Source: Saccharofermentans sp.
GTDB lineage: Bacteria; Bacillota; Clostridia; Saccharofermentanales; Saccharofermentanaceae
NCBI GenBank assembly: GCA_024692235.1
Contig: JAILMW010000011.1
Location: forward strand, 52,849 to 116,848
Direction: 5' to 3'
DNA length: 64,000 nucleotides
The notes below the pieces were generated by a model, which was given only the letters and a program-made list of their open reading frames with translations, made no database searches and was not told where the DNA came from. Of the stretch, positions 44,870-52,945 are shown piece after piece (position 1 is the stretch's first letter; each line of letters starts with the position of its first letter). The translations under genes were made by a program, and so were the position numbers.

Positions 44870-45889
44870 ATGAAAAGATCACTTTACGTATTTATAATAG
44901 CTACATTATTATTGACGGGCTGTTCACTTAAATCTGAAACACAAGGCAGCACTGAGAGTTCCACAACAGGAAGCACTTCTGACTCAACAACTTATTCAGA
45001 GACGACGGAATCAGTCTTATCAGAAGAAACCTTCGTTCCGGATGAACATTATGACGGTGATCTGTTTTATTCGCTGGTAGTAGATTATGTTGAGCTGCGA
45101 TCGCTAGGGGAAGACGAGCCGTTATATTCCATGACTCAGATCGAAGATCATGACGTATTGTTGATCAATGATGCCGATGATATTACCGTATACTGTAAAT
45201 CCGATGATGAGCTGGTAATATGGGAAGATGAATTTGAGATCGATGCTGATGAATACTTGTGGTTAAGTGATGAAGAACTGCTTCAGATCCCGTTCTTTTG
45301 CCGGATGGATATTAATAGGATCACCGGACCCGCATCATGCGGACCGGTCGTCTTTGACCAGCAGATATCTGACGGTTTGTATTTCGGTGAGACTATCGGT
45401 ATGAGTGAAGACGGTAAGAACTTTTTCCTTTTTGCCGGAACTCCATATATCGTTTCAGAAGAATATATCGATGCACTGTCAGTCGGAGATGAGATCGGGA
45501 TCGACGGATACACTGTCACCTCGATCGATAACGGAGAAGTCTTCGTTAATGAAATATATTGGTTCACTAATGAGAGCAGATATACCAACGATTATATTTT
45601 GATCGGTGAAAGTAACCATCCGATCACCACGGATAATTTCATAGCCGTGATTCCCGTGGCAGATGATGTGATGGTCGAGGATAGTCAGTTATATAATCAT
45701 TATCCGGATGCATTCGAGGACTATACAGATGACACAGCAAGCGGCATAGCCGGATCCTTCTGGTACAGTCTGGCGATCGATAATCCCGAAATGCAGGCAC
45801 ATGACGGATGGTATCAGACATCTTGGTTCGTATATCCGTTTACAGTTCAAGACGGAGTTATTACTGAGATAGCATTTGAATGCAGATAA
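44870..45889 (+). CDS. Lipoprotein of unknown function
   Basis: 339 residues. The signal peptide ends in a LLLTGC lipobox and is followed by a Ser/Thr-rich spacer of about 40 residues, as expected for a surface-tethered protein. The remaining acidic domain (HYDGDLFYSLVVDYVELR onwards) has no motif I recognise. A GGAAAGG site precedes the ATG. It is followed 15 bp later by a second lipoprotein with the same architecture, so the two are probably co-expressed. Codon use is more AT-rich than in the core genes. Confidence 0.75.
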   Translation: MKRSLYVFIIATLLLTGCSLKSETQGSTESSTTGSTSDSTTYSETTESVLSEETFVPDEHYDGDLFYSLVVDYVELRSLGEDEPLYSMTQIEDHDVLLINDADDITVYCKSDDELVIWEDEFEIDADEYLWLSDEELLQIPFFCRMDINRITGPASCGPVVFDQQISDGLYFGETIGMSEDGKNFFLFAGTPYIVSEEYIDALSVGDEIGIDGYTVTSIDNGEVFVNEIYWFTNESRYTNDYILIGESNHPITTDNFIAVIPVADDVMVEDSQLYNHYPDAFEDYTDDTASGIAGSFWYSLAIDNPEMQAHDGWYQTSWFVYPFTVQDGVITEIAFECR

Positions 45890-45904
45890 CAATCTCCTTG
45901 GTGC

Positions 45905-47002
45905 ATGAAGAAGAATATTCCCATCAGTTTATTAATATATTGTCTTACGAGCAGCATCATATCGGGATGTTCCGTTCACGATACCGATAACAGTACCACG
46001 TCATCTGAGCCGATAAGCGAGACGACAACTGCCTCTCAGGTTGTGACTCCAACGACTGAAGCTACGACCATTGAGGATCTGAGAACACAGGATGTTATCG
46101 ATGCAGCCTGGGAGTCAAGACTTGACTATTGCGGCAGCGGCCTTGATGATATCCCGTCAATAACAATAGAATATAATGAATCCGGACGGATATTACATGT
46201 AGATCCCGCGAATTATCCGGAGTTATCGACATCAGTTGGTATTATCTTCGAAGATGCAGAGGAAACAGTTCGTCAGTATTCCGAGTCTCCTGACAACAAT
46301 GCTCATATTAATGCCGCTGTGCGTCGCTGTGACAACAGGCTGATCAGTTTCTCAAGGAGCATCGCGAATTACGAATACCATGATGACGGAACTTATGATT
46401 ATACGAACGATATTGACTATATAACGCTCGATCATCTGGGAAATGAACTTGAATTAGATGATATAGTCGTTGACCACTCGTTCTTCATAGCGACCATAGG
46501 GCCTTTGCTGGCTGAGAAATATCCTGATGATCAGGATGTTGCGGAAGTTCAGTTTGTAGATTTTTATATGAGCTATGACTCCGTTGTCCTTATATACGAA
46601 CTTGATATGGGATCCGGTGCTGATGATTCACAGAGGGTCAGCATCTCTGTCGGATATAGAGAGTATGCCGATCTTTTTGTTCCCTGCTACCTGCCCGGAG
46701 ACGGAACACTTATCGATTACTGTCCGGATCTTAGCAGTTTAGGCTGGAGTCCCGATAACAGTCATGACGAATACTACCATGAATTATCCTCCTATATGCT
46801 CGTGATGAACCATAACGGAACAGATTATTGTTTTGCCGTATACGTTCATCCGACCGATATCGATCCGGACAATGACTGGGGCATTCTTTATGTTCTGTAT
46901 GACATAGATACCGATACCGAGATCGCATCTGCTGAATCGGCATCGAGTGATCTGTTTGATGATTCTCAGTATATCCTCGACTTTATCGACGATAATCTAT
47001 AA
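45905..47002 (+). CDS. Lipoprotein, possibly with a DUF3298-like domain
   Basis: 365 residues. Signal peptide with IISGC lipobox, then a Ser/Thr-rich spacer (STTSSEPISETTTASQVV). The central part (DNRLISFSRSIANYEYHDDG, then ITLDHLGNELELDDIVVD) resembles the DUF3298 pattern found in RsiV- and PdaC-like extracellular domains, where a phrase of the type TGKxLxLxDL is usual; this match is by eye. Very acidic. Directly follows the sister lipoprotein gene. Confidence 0.7.
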   Translation: MKKNIPISLLIYCLTSSIISGCSVHDTDNSTTSSEPISETTTASQVVTPTTEATTIEDLRTQDVIDAAWESRLDYCGSGLDDIPSITIEYNESGRILHVDPANYPELSTSVGIIFEDAEETVRQYSESPDNNAHINAAVRRCDNRLISFSRSIANYEYHDDGTYDYTNDIDYITLDHLGNELELDDIVVDHSFFIATIGPLLAEKYPDDQDVAEVQFVDFYMSYDSVVLIYELDMGSGADDSQRVSISVGYREYADLFVPCYLPGDGTLIDYCPDLSSLGWSPDNSHDEYYHELSSYMLVMNHNGTDYCFAVYVHPTDIDPDNDWGILYVLYDIDTDTEIASAESASSDLFDDSQYILDFIDDNL

Positions 47003-47006
47003 CTTC

Positions 47007-47048
47007 CATATGACCGCGGTCATATGCATTCATGACGCGGGTCAGATG
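47007..47048 (+). promoter_or_regulatory. Two tandem palindromes before a lipoprotein gene (operator candidate)
   Basis: A perfect 20 bp palindrome, CATATGACCGCGGTCATATG (47007-47026), is followed by a related imperfect one, CATGACGCGGGTCAGATG (47031-47048). Both share the core TGAC-N4-GTCA, and their centres are 22 bp apart, about two helical turns. A TGTATAAG extended -10-like element follows directly. This is the layout expected for cooperative binding of a dimeric repressor. Confidence 0.6.
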
Positions 47049-47100
47049 TATAAGTACCTCTCGGGGCGTAGAGTAAGTTCAGTAAGGGAGGTATTCGAAT

Positions 47101-47490
47101 ATGAAGAGAATTGCAGCGGCAGTCTTATTACTCACGATGGCACTTACGGGATGCAGCGGATATAACGAACACTACTCCGCCACGGTCCTTATCTCATCGG
47201 AAGGAAATAACCAGGCTTACCAGAGATTCTGGAAGTTCAAGGGAACGCGTGTTCTTGACCTTAATAACAGCGACAAGGACAAGGATACCCTCTACTACAC
47301 CGCGACCCTTGACGAAGGCAGCGTCACCGTATATGTAGACTACGACGGTGAGAAGAGAGAGCTCTTTACCATAGAAGGCGGCGAGGAAGTTGAAGACTCT
47401 ATCTCAGGCATCGACTTTCACCATGTATATGTCATCATCGAATCTGACGGAACCTGCGAGGAAGGCGACTTCGAGTTCGAGATAGCTTAA
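47101..47490 (+). CDS. Small lipoprotein of unknown function
   Basis: 129 residues. Signal peptide MKRIAAAVLLLTMALTGCSG with a clear lipobox. The mature part is a beta-rich domain with tyrosines and acidic loops (TLYYTATLDEGSVTVYVDYD) and no known motif. GGGAGG lies 9 bp before the ATG. The tandem palindromes upstream suggest that it is a regulated gene separate from the two lipoproteins before it. Its 3' end overlaps the convergent HIT gene by four bases. Confidence 0.75.
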   Translation: MKRIAAAVLLLTMALTGCSGYNEHYSATVLISSEGNNQAYQRFWKFKGTRVLDLNNSDKDKDTLYYTATLDEGSVTVYVDYDGEKRELFTIEGGEEVEDSISGIDFHHVYVIIESDGTCEEGDFEFEIA

Positions 47491-47885
47491 GAGAGCGCCT
47501 TGGAAAGCTTATCTGCGACTTCGGCGGATACTTCCTTTTCCCCTTCGGGATATACCCAGTCGTATCCGTCATCAGGGAGCCTGGGAAATACATGGAAATG
47601 GAAGTGTCCGAACTCGCAGTTAGCTCCCCCGTTCTGCATCACGCCGTACCCGGGAGCATTATAGACTTCCTTATATGCGCGTATTATCTTCCTGGAAGCG
47701 GCGGTGATCTCAAGCACATAGCTGTCCGGAAGATCCAGGATGGAATCCACATGAAGCTTAGGTACTATAAGGACATGCCCTTCGTTAGCAGGATTGATAT
47801 CAAGGAAAGTGATGGTCTTCTCTGTCTCATCCACTATGTGGGCATCCGTAAATGTGTGGTTTGCTATATCACAGAATAAGCACAT
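47487..47885 (-). CDS. HIT family nucleotide hydrolase/transferase
   Basis: 132 residues. The histidine triad is visible as HFHFHVFPRLP, with the preceding family segments FLDINPANEGHVLIVPKLH and GVMQNGGANCEFGHFHFH. Such proteins hydrolyse AMP-linked lysine, dinucleoside polyphosphates or similar. The N-terminal CLFCDIA is the start of Fhit/HinT-type bacterial members that carry a zinc site. It is the last gene of a co-directional group, 15 bp after the HD protein gene. Confidence 0.9.
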   Translation of the reverse strand: MCLFCDIANHTFTDAHIVDETEKTITFLDINPANEGHVLIVPKLHVDSILDLPDSYVLEITAASRKIIRAYKEVYNAPGYGVMQNGGANCEFGHFHFHVFPRLPDDGYDWVYPEGEKEVSAEVADKLSKALS

Positions 47886-47899
47886 AAAGTATCCCCCCT

Positions 47900-48472
47900 T
47901 CAGCTTAATTCTACTTCCAGTTCCTCAAGGAATGACAGGAGATATTCGTGGCGAACAGAAGCGATCTTCTTCGCCGCAGCTGTATTCATCTTATCTTTTA
48001 TAAGGAGCAGCTTCTCTTCGAAATGCTCCCTTGTATCTTCTATAGAGCGCCCGTGACTTCCGCCGTACATAAAGGTACGTGCGATACCTACGGCTCCTAT
48101 GGCATCCAGGCGGTCGGCATCCTGTACTATCTTTCCTTCGATGGTGGAAGGGATACTGTCTTTGTTGCTGCTATAAGACACGCCGTTTATTACTTCTATT
48201 ATCCTCTCACACTTATCTTCCGGCACACCGTGAGAAGATAGGAACTGCCGCGCATTAGAGTTCCCCTTTGTATCGAAGAGCTTCTTATCGTCCGCGTCGT
48301 GCAAAAGAGACGCGAGAGCGACCACTTCCATATCGCACTCTTCCTCGGAAGCGATAGCCATGGCATTTCGATATACTCTCAGAGAATGCTCGGCATCGTG
48401 TCCGTCACTGTTATGTGCAAAATGCTCCCTTATGTAAGCTTCGGCCTGACTTATAAGATCCATGGTGCTCAC
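47900..48472 (-). CDS. HD-domain phosphohydrolase
   Basis: 190 residues of the YedJ-type HD superfamily. Metal-binding histidines and aspartates are seen in NSDGHDAEHSLRVYRNA and ALASLLHDADDKK, with a further aspartate in IVQDADRLDAIGAVGIAR. The substrate is probably a nucleotide. A GTG start overlaps the stop codon of the TfoX-like gene as GTGA; an in-frame ATG three codons later is possible. Confidence 0.9.
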   Translation of the reverse strand: MSTMDLISQAEAYIREHFAHNSDGHDAEHSLRVYRNAMAIASEEECDMEVVALASLLHDADDKKLFDTKGNSNARQFLSSHGVPEDKCERIIEVINGVSYSSNKDSIPSTIEGKIVQDADRLDAIGAVGIARTFMYGGSHGRSIEDTREHFEEKLLLIKDKMNTAAAKKIASVRHEYLLSFLEELEVELS

Positions 48473-48783
48473 TTATTTTTCTTGGGGGCAGGAAGCTCCG
48501 GGTACATCTTATCGAAGAGATCCTTCAGGAACGTCTTATCCTCGACGTTATCTACGAGATACATCTCCTTCGCGCCTTCGTAGGGGAGCTCAAGGTCTGC
48601 ATGGGGCATAAGCTCCTTTGCGGCCTTTGTCTGCTTTACGAGAAAGCGGTCGTCGTATATACCGCCTACTATCTTGCCGTGGTAGTAGATTATATATTCG
48701 CCCATCATGGCGCGGTATGTTATATCATCGAGAAGTTCCAGCTGCTCCAGGATAAATTCCAGATATTCCTTTGTAGATGCCAT
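48469..48783 (-). CDS. TfoX N-terminal domain protein
   Basis: 104 residues matching the TfoX N-terminal family: YRAMMGEYIIYYHGKIVGGI, DRFLVKQT and EMYLVDN are typical. Only this domain is present, without the C-terminal helix-hairpin-helix domain of competence regulator TfoX/Sxy. The molecular role of single-domain members is not settled. It lies 18 bp after the HD-GYP gene and overlaps the HD gene. Confidence 0.85.
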   Translation of the reverse strand: MASTKEYLEFILEQLELLDDITYRAMMGEYIIYYHGKIVGGIYDDRFLVKQTKAAKELMPHADLELPYEGAKEMYLVDNVEDKTFLKDLFDKMYPELPAPKKNK

Positions 48784-48801
48784 ATATCTCTCCCTTAGAT
48801 C

Positions 48802-50169
48802 TTATTCGGACATATCTATCTTACCGCTTCTTATAAGCTTAAGTAAGATGTCCGCGATATTAGGATCGAACTGAGTACCCTTATTGGTCTCTATCTCTTC
48901 AAGGATGGCTTCCTTAGTAAGCCTCTTCCTGTAGACTCTGTTGGAGTTCATGGCATCGAAAGAATCAGCCACGCAGATCATTCTTGCGATAAGAGGGATC
49001 TCCTCACCTTTCTTGCCTTCGGGGTAGCCCTTGCCGTCGTATCTCTCATGATGATAAAGAGCGCCTTCGTCTACATCGTCCAGGCTCTTAAATGCATGAA
49101 GTATCTCACTGCCTCTTGTGGTATGTGACTTTATAGTCTCGAATTCCTCGCCGGTGAGCTTACCGGGCTTACAGAGTATGCTGTCCGGTACTCCGATCTT
49201 GCCGCAGTCGTGAAGGAGTGCGATGTAGAAGATACGGTCGAGTTCTTCACCGTCGTAACCCATCTCCTCTGCGATCATCCTGGTGTACTCCGCGACTCGG
49301 TTGGAATGACCGTTGGTATAAGGGTCCTTGGCATCGATAAAACCCGTGAATGTCTCTATCGATTCCTTTATCATCTCATTATCGTGTTCATGCTGAACGC
49401 GGTACTTTCTTATCTGCATCTCGATAGTGATAAATACGAGAAGTGCGATGAACCACAGCGACAGGGCACCTAACGAACTCATAAATAAAGTCTCGCTCTT
49501 AAGCTGCCTGTGGAATGAATAATCGATCTGAAGAGTCGATCCCGAGATATCCTCACCGATCGGAGCATATAAGATCATGCCGGGTACAACACAGTGATTA
49601 GCTTCGATGGGCGTCTCCATGGCATTCTCCGACGAACTGGGGATATACACTATACTATCCCCGGGAAGCATATGCACGAGGATATCTCCGTCGACATCTA
49701 CTATATCAAGATCGTAATCATCGGGATCAAAAGCACGAAGATCGGGGATGGTGGCAACCTTCTCCGCCCCGCCTGAAGTCTGATGTATCTCCAAAGATCC
49801 GTTCCAGGCAGACATAAGGAAGACCTCTTTGTCGAAGGTAAGAACGAATGAATAGTCTGATACCTGATCTCCCGTATTATTGGAGATATAGACATCCATG
49901 GTGTAAGCCTGGAAATTGGGATCTTCTATTCCTTCACCTTCCAGATCTATTATCTTGGTCCAGGTACTGCTCCTGGGTCCGATCCTGACAGACAGCTCCC
50001 TGGAAGTATCGTCTTCTATCCTGAAGAGAGAATCGCCGGTGAAGATCCCCTGATGTGATTCCTTATTGTATGCACATGTCTTTACTACACTCGTTAAGAG
50101 TGCGACAAGAACAAGGATCAGCGTAATGATAAAAATGACAATGATATTTCTCTTCTTGCTGCCGGACAA
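48802..50169 (-). CDS. Membrane-bound HD-GYP c-di-GMP phosphodiesterase
   Basis: 455 residues. A TTG start is preferred because AAGGAG lies 8 bp upstream. An N-terminal helix (about 9-28) leads into an external sensor domain of about 200 residues and a second helix (near 232-250). The C-terminal HD-GYP domain has LLHDCGKIGVPDSIL, HHERYDGKGYPEG and ARMICVADSFDAM. It would degrade cyclic di-GMP in response to an extracellular cue, opposing the PAS-GGDEF protein encoded in this window. It leads the HD-GYP/TfoX-like/HD/HIT group. Confidence 0.9.
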   Translation of the reverse strand: MSGSKKRNIIVIFIITLILVLVALLTSVVKTCAYNKESHQGIFTGDSLFRIEDDTSRELSVRIGPRSSTWTKIIDLEGEGIEDPNFQAYTMDVYISNNTGDQVSDYSFVLTFDKEVFLMSAWNGSLEIHQTSGGAEKVATIPDLRAFDPDDYDLDIVDVDGDILVHMLPGDSIVYIPSSSENAMETPIEANHCVVPGMILYAPIGEDISGSTLQIDYSFHRQLKSETLFMSSLGALSLWFIALLVFITIEMQIRKYRVQHEHDNEMIKESIETFTGFIDAKDPYTNGHSNRVAEYTRMIAEEMGYDGEELDRIFYIALLHDCGKIGVPDSILCKPGKLTGEEFETIKSHTTRGSEILHAFKSLDDVDEGALYHHERYDGKGYPEGKKGEEIPLIARMICVADSFDAMNSNRVYRKRLTKEAILEEIETNKGTQFDPNIADILLKLIRSGKIDMSE

Positions 50170-50356
50170 CTTAGTTGCTCCTTTATCTTCCGGTCCATCC
50201 CGCGCAGGAGATGAGGCGTTACGATAAGAAAACTCAAATTACGTTAACATTCTTATTATAACACCTTAGAAGAATATAACGACCATCGGATACGTCTTTT
50301 AAAGCAATATTCACAAGGGCGTTACAAACAATAAGAAGCGGCCTTCGGATATATCT

Positions 50357-50926
50357 TCAGTTGATACCGGACTTTATGTTGCTTACATCCATTACACCCT
50401 TGCGGTCAGGGTCTTCCAGCACCTGGATCTTGCGTCCCACCTTGACTACGAGCACTCCGTCGCCCGGCTGAACAGCCTCGAATACTTCAGGAAGAACGGA
50501 ATAGCTCATGAGAGTCTGATCCTTTTCTTCCAGATAGATGTCGAACACATACTGGAAAGTGGCATTTCTCTTCTCCGAGAACTCCTTGAGCCTGTCTGCA
50601 CCGATTACCACACCCTTACATAATCCCTTGCAGCCTCCGAGGTAATTAAAGAGTATCCTGCCGCTTAAGAACATACCTCCGATAAAAAGAGGGAAAGATG
50701 CGATCTCCGCAAAGATATTACTTATAGGTGCGATGATGCTGTTAACAAGAAGGAATGCGCATACCGCGAATATGAGGCCCATCAGGATGATAAATCCGAG
50801 ATGCGACTTAACTGAAGCATTTCTTACCTTCTTAAGAAGTTCCCTGTCGCTCTCTGATATCTCACCAAAAGTCAGTGAATCTGCCGATACCGCTTTCTTC
50901 TGATAATCCGAATAGTGGCTGCTCAT
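50357..50926 (-). CDS. Two-helix membrane protein of unknown function
   Basis: 189 residues from MSSHYSDYQKK, chosen because AGGAGAAGG lies just upstream, although the frame continues further 5'. A charged N-terminal cytoplasmic part is followed by two hydrophobic segments (near 44-66 and 74-92), and then a soluble beta-rich domain containing QPGDGVLVVKVGRKIQVL. A similar phrase (VGDRVILARFS) ends the SAP-like membrane protein elsewhere in the window, which hints at a shared domain; no family name can be given. Confidence 0.65.
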   Translation of the reverse strand: MSSHYSDYQKKAVSADSLTFGEISESDRELLKKVRNASVKSHLGFIILMGLIFAVCAFLLVNSIIAPISNIFAEIASFPLFIGGMFLSGRILFNYLGGCKGLCKGVVIGADRLKEFSEKRNATFQYVFDIYLEEKDQTLMSYSVLPEVFEAVQPGDGVLVVKVGRKIQVLEDPDRKGVMDVSNIKSGIN

Positions 50927-51051
50927 ATGAACCTTCTCCTTCTCCATGTACATTCGATACACATATTGTAGTAGATATGCCCTCATGACAAAACCCTTCA
51001 TTCTAATAAGGATGTCATGTGGAATTCTCTCTTATGGCCTCACTATAAGAC

Positions 51052-51082
51052 AAGACGGTCGGGAACTTTTCCCGGCCGCCTT
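51052..51082 (-). terminator. Terminator of the downstream HerA-like gene
   Basis: On the minus strand AAGGCGGCCGGGA pairs with TCCCGACCGTCTT (two G-U) around a 5-base loop. The following T-run is weak (GTCTTATAG). Confidence 0.7.
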
Positions 51083-51108
51083 GATAAGATATCGATCAAA
51101 GCCTGCTC

Positions 51109-52731
51109 TTACAGGAGCGGTGTATCGTTATACTGCGTCCTCACGCTCTTCTTAACATGGATAAACATGTTATGAAGAAGATTTACGCTCGTAAGGATGA
51201 CTTCACCCTGATTGAGCTTTCTTACATGCTTTAATGCATAATCGTCCAGATGGCTCTCTACGGCACGTATCTCATCGTTAAGCATAAGCCTGTGGATCAG
51301 CATCGTACCTATCTGACCGAAGAGGATAGGCGATACGTCCTTGGGGTTCTGAGTCGTAAGGTAGAGGAAGATACCCTTCTTTCTACCCTCTCTTGCAAGG
51401 AGCGTCAGACCGCCGTGATATTCCTTGTCGGAATATCTGGACTTTGCATATCTGTGTACCTCATCGATAAAGTATACGAAAGGATAGATATTGTCTCTCG
51501 AGATAACAAAAGTACTTACAAGATCTACTACCATTCCGCCGATACCTTCGGAAGCACCGAGAGAAGACGTGTCGATATAAAGGCTCACATCCGGAGTATG
51601 GACGAACTCGTCGATGACATCCAGGAGATTGTTCATCTCGGGATCGTTGGAGAAGAACTGCAGGAATCTGGTGTTGGTCATCTGATACTGGATCTTCTGG
51701 ATAAGAGAAGCATTATTGTTCGCCTTCAGTGAATCATAGCGATATCTGAAGTTATAGTTATTGTCACGATCGGGCTCGCATACTGACTCAGCCTGGATCT
51801 GCTCAGGAAGAAGATCGAGGTTAAAGTCGGTATCGTCCTTGGATACGGAAGCCAGGTTTTCCTGGACTTCGTCTATGTTCTCACCGACCTTGATGTAATA
51901 CTCGTCCTGTCCCGTCTTCTTCATGAAGCGAAGAGACGTTATGGCCTCCGACAATACCGCACCCTGACTGCTGTTCTCTGTCTCGAAAAGCTTCTCCCAC
52001 TGTTCCATGGAGATCTTGCCGGGAGAGATAGTGGTATCCACACCCAAAGTAAGCTTTTTTATCTCACTATCCGAGAAAGCATTCCTGTACTCACCCGTAG
52101 GATCGATGATAAGAGCCTTTCTTCCGGAGGAGACCAGCTTATCCAGGATAGCAAGTGCAGTCGTAGACTTACCGCTGTTGGTAGCACCTATGCACATAAG
52201 GTGCCTGTTAAAAAGAGTACTGGGTCTTAAGCAAACGTCTGCCTGAGATCTGTTAAGATACGTCGCGAAAGCGGGCAGCGGCTCCTCGTTCTCCGCAGTG
52301 AACTCAAGGGAACGCATAAAGAGCTTATACACCGCATCTGTAGCAAAATACACCTTGTCCGTGATGCCTATGGTACTGAAGCCCGCAAGATTGAACTTCT
52401 CTGCATCGGGAGGCATCAGCGCCACTGTGTCGATAACGATCTCATGGTAGTCGCTCGGCTTCTCATCCTCGAACATGGATGTCAGCTCGAAGATGTTCTT
52501 TCTTGAAGCCTTGTTCTCGAATACTTCACCAAGGAACAATCCGAGAGTGGATTCGATGATAACGAAGTAGTTGATGGTATTGGGAAGGAATGACTTGTTG
52601 AATCTTTCCCTGTCAGCCATCACAGCCGGGTTATCGATCTGAGCGATACAATTACTTCTGTAAACCTGAGTGATCTTTCCCAAATAGAAATCCTGAGGGT
52701 TAAGTCCCTCGTACAATGATTCAAGTGTCAT
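51109..52731 (-). CDS. HerA-like ATPase, copy 1
   Basis: 540 residues; the ATG of MTLESLYEGL was chosen because GGGGAGG lies 5 bp upstream. An N-terminal HAS-barrel-like domain (DFYLGKITQVYRS to GLFLGEVFENK) precedes a hexameric RecA-like ATPase with Walker A GATNSGKST (182-190), the acidic pair FIDEVHRYAKSRY, sensor TTQNPKDVSP, and an arginine-finger-like C-terminus. HerA ATPases translocate DNA in repair and sometimes act in phage defence with a nuclease, but no NurA or other nuclease gene adjoins. It is closely related to the copy just upstream. Confidence 0.88.
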   Translation of the reverse strand: MTLESLYEGLNPQDFYLGKITQVYRSNCIAQIDNPAVMADRERFNKSFLPNTINYFVIIESTLGLFLGEVFENKASRKNIFELTSMFEDEKPSDYHEIVIDTVALMPPDAEKFNLAGFSTIGITDKVYFATDAVYKLFMRSLEFTAENEEPLPAFATYLNRSQADVCLRPSTLFNRHLMCIGATNSGKSTTALAILDKLVSSGRKALIIDPTGEYRNAFSDSEIKKLTLGVDTTISPGKISMEQWEKLFETENSSQGAVLSEAITSLRFMKKTGQDEYYIKVGENIDEVQENLASVSKDDTDFNLDLLPEQIQAESVCEPDRDNNYNFRYRYDSLKANNNASLIQKIQYQMTNTRFLQFFSNDPEMNNLLDVIDEFVHTPDVSLYIDTSSLGASEGIGGMVVDLVSTFVISRDNIYPFVYFIDEVHRYAKSRYSDKEYHGGLTLLAREGRKKGIFLYLTTQNPKDVSPILFGQIGTMLIHRLMLNDEIRAVESHLDDYALKHVRKLNQGEVILTSVNLLHNMFIHVKKSVRTQYNDTPLL

Positions 52732-52763
52732 ATTAGCCTCCCCGCTCATTATTTTGTACATCG

Positions 52764-52782
52764 AGGTCCGCGTCGCAGACCT
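52764..52782. promoter_or_regulatory. Inverted repeat before HerA-like copy 1
   Basis: AGGTCCGCG and CGCAGACCT form 9-base arms around a single central base, with one G-T pair, 33-51 bp upstream of the start codon. It could be an operator or a leader hairpin. I found no equivalent before copy 2. Confidence 0.45.
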
Positions 52783-52890
52783 AATTTCATTATGGGAGAG
52801 CCGTAATAAGAATCGGTAACCAATCAGTTAAGAAAGCAATAACATTTTACTTTTGAGTTTTCAAATTAGTCACGATTTCATTCAAAACAA

Positions 52891-52920
52891 AAGACCCGGG
52901 ATCAGACGATCCCGAGTCTT
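52891..52920 (-). terminator. Terminator of HerA-like copy 2
   Basis: On the minus strand AAGACTCGGGATC pairs with GATCCCGGGTCTT (one G-U), 4-base loop, then TTGTTTTG. Each HerA gene is therefore its own transcription unit. Confidence 0.92.
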
Positions 52921-52945
52921 ATAATATCCGTTATTTAATCCCGTA

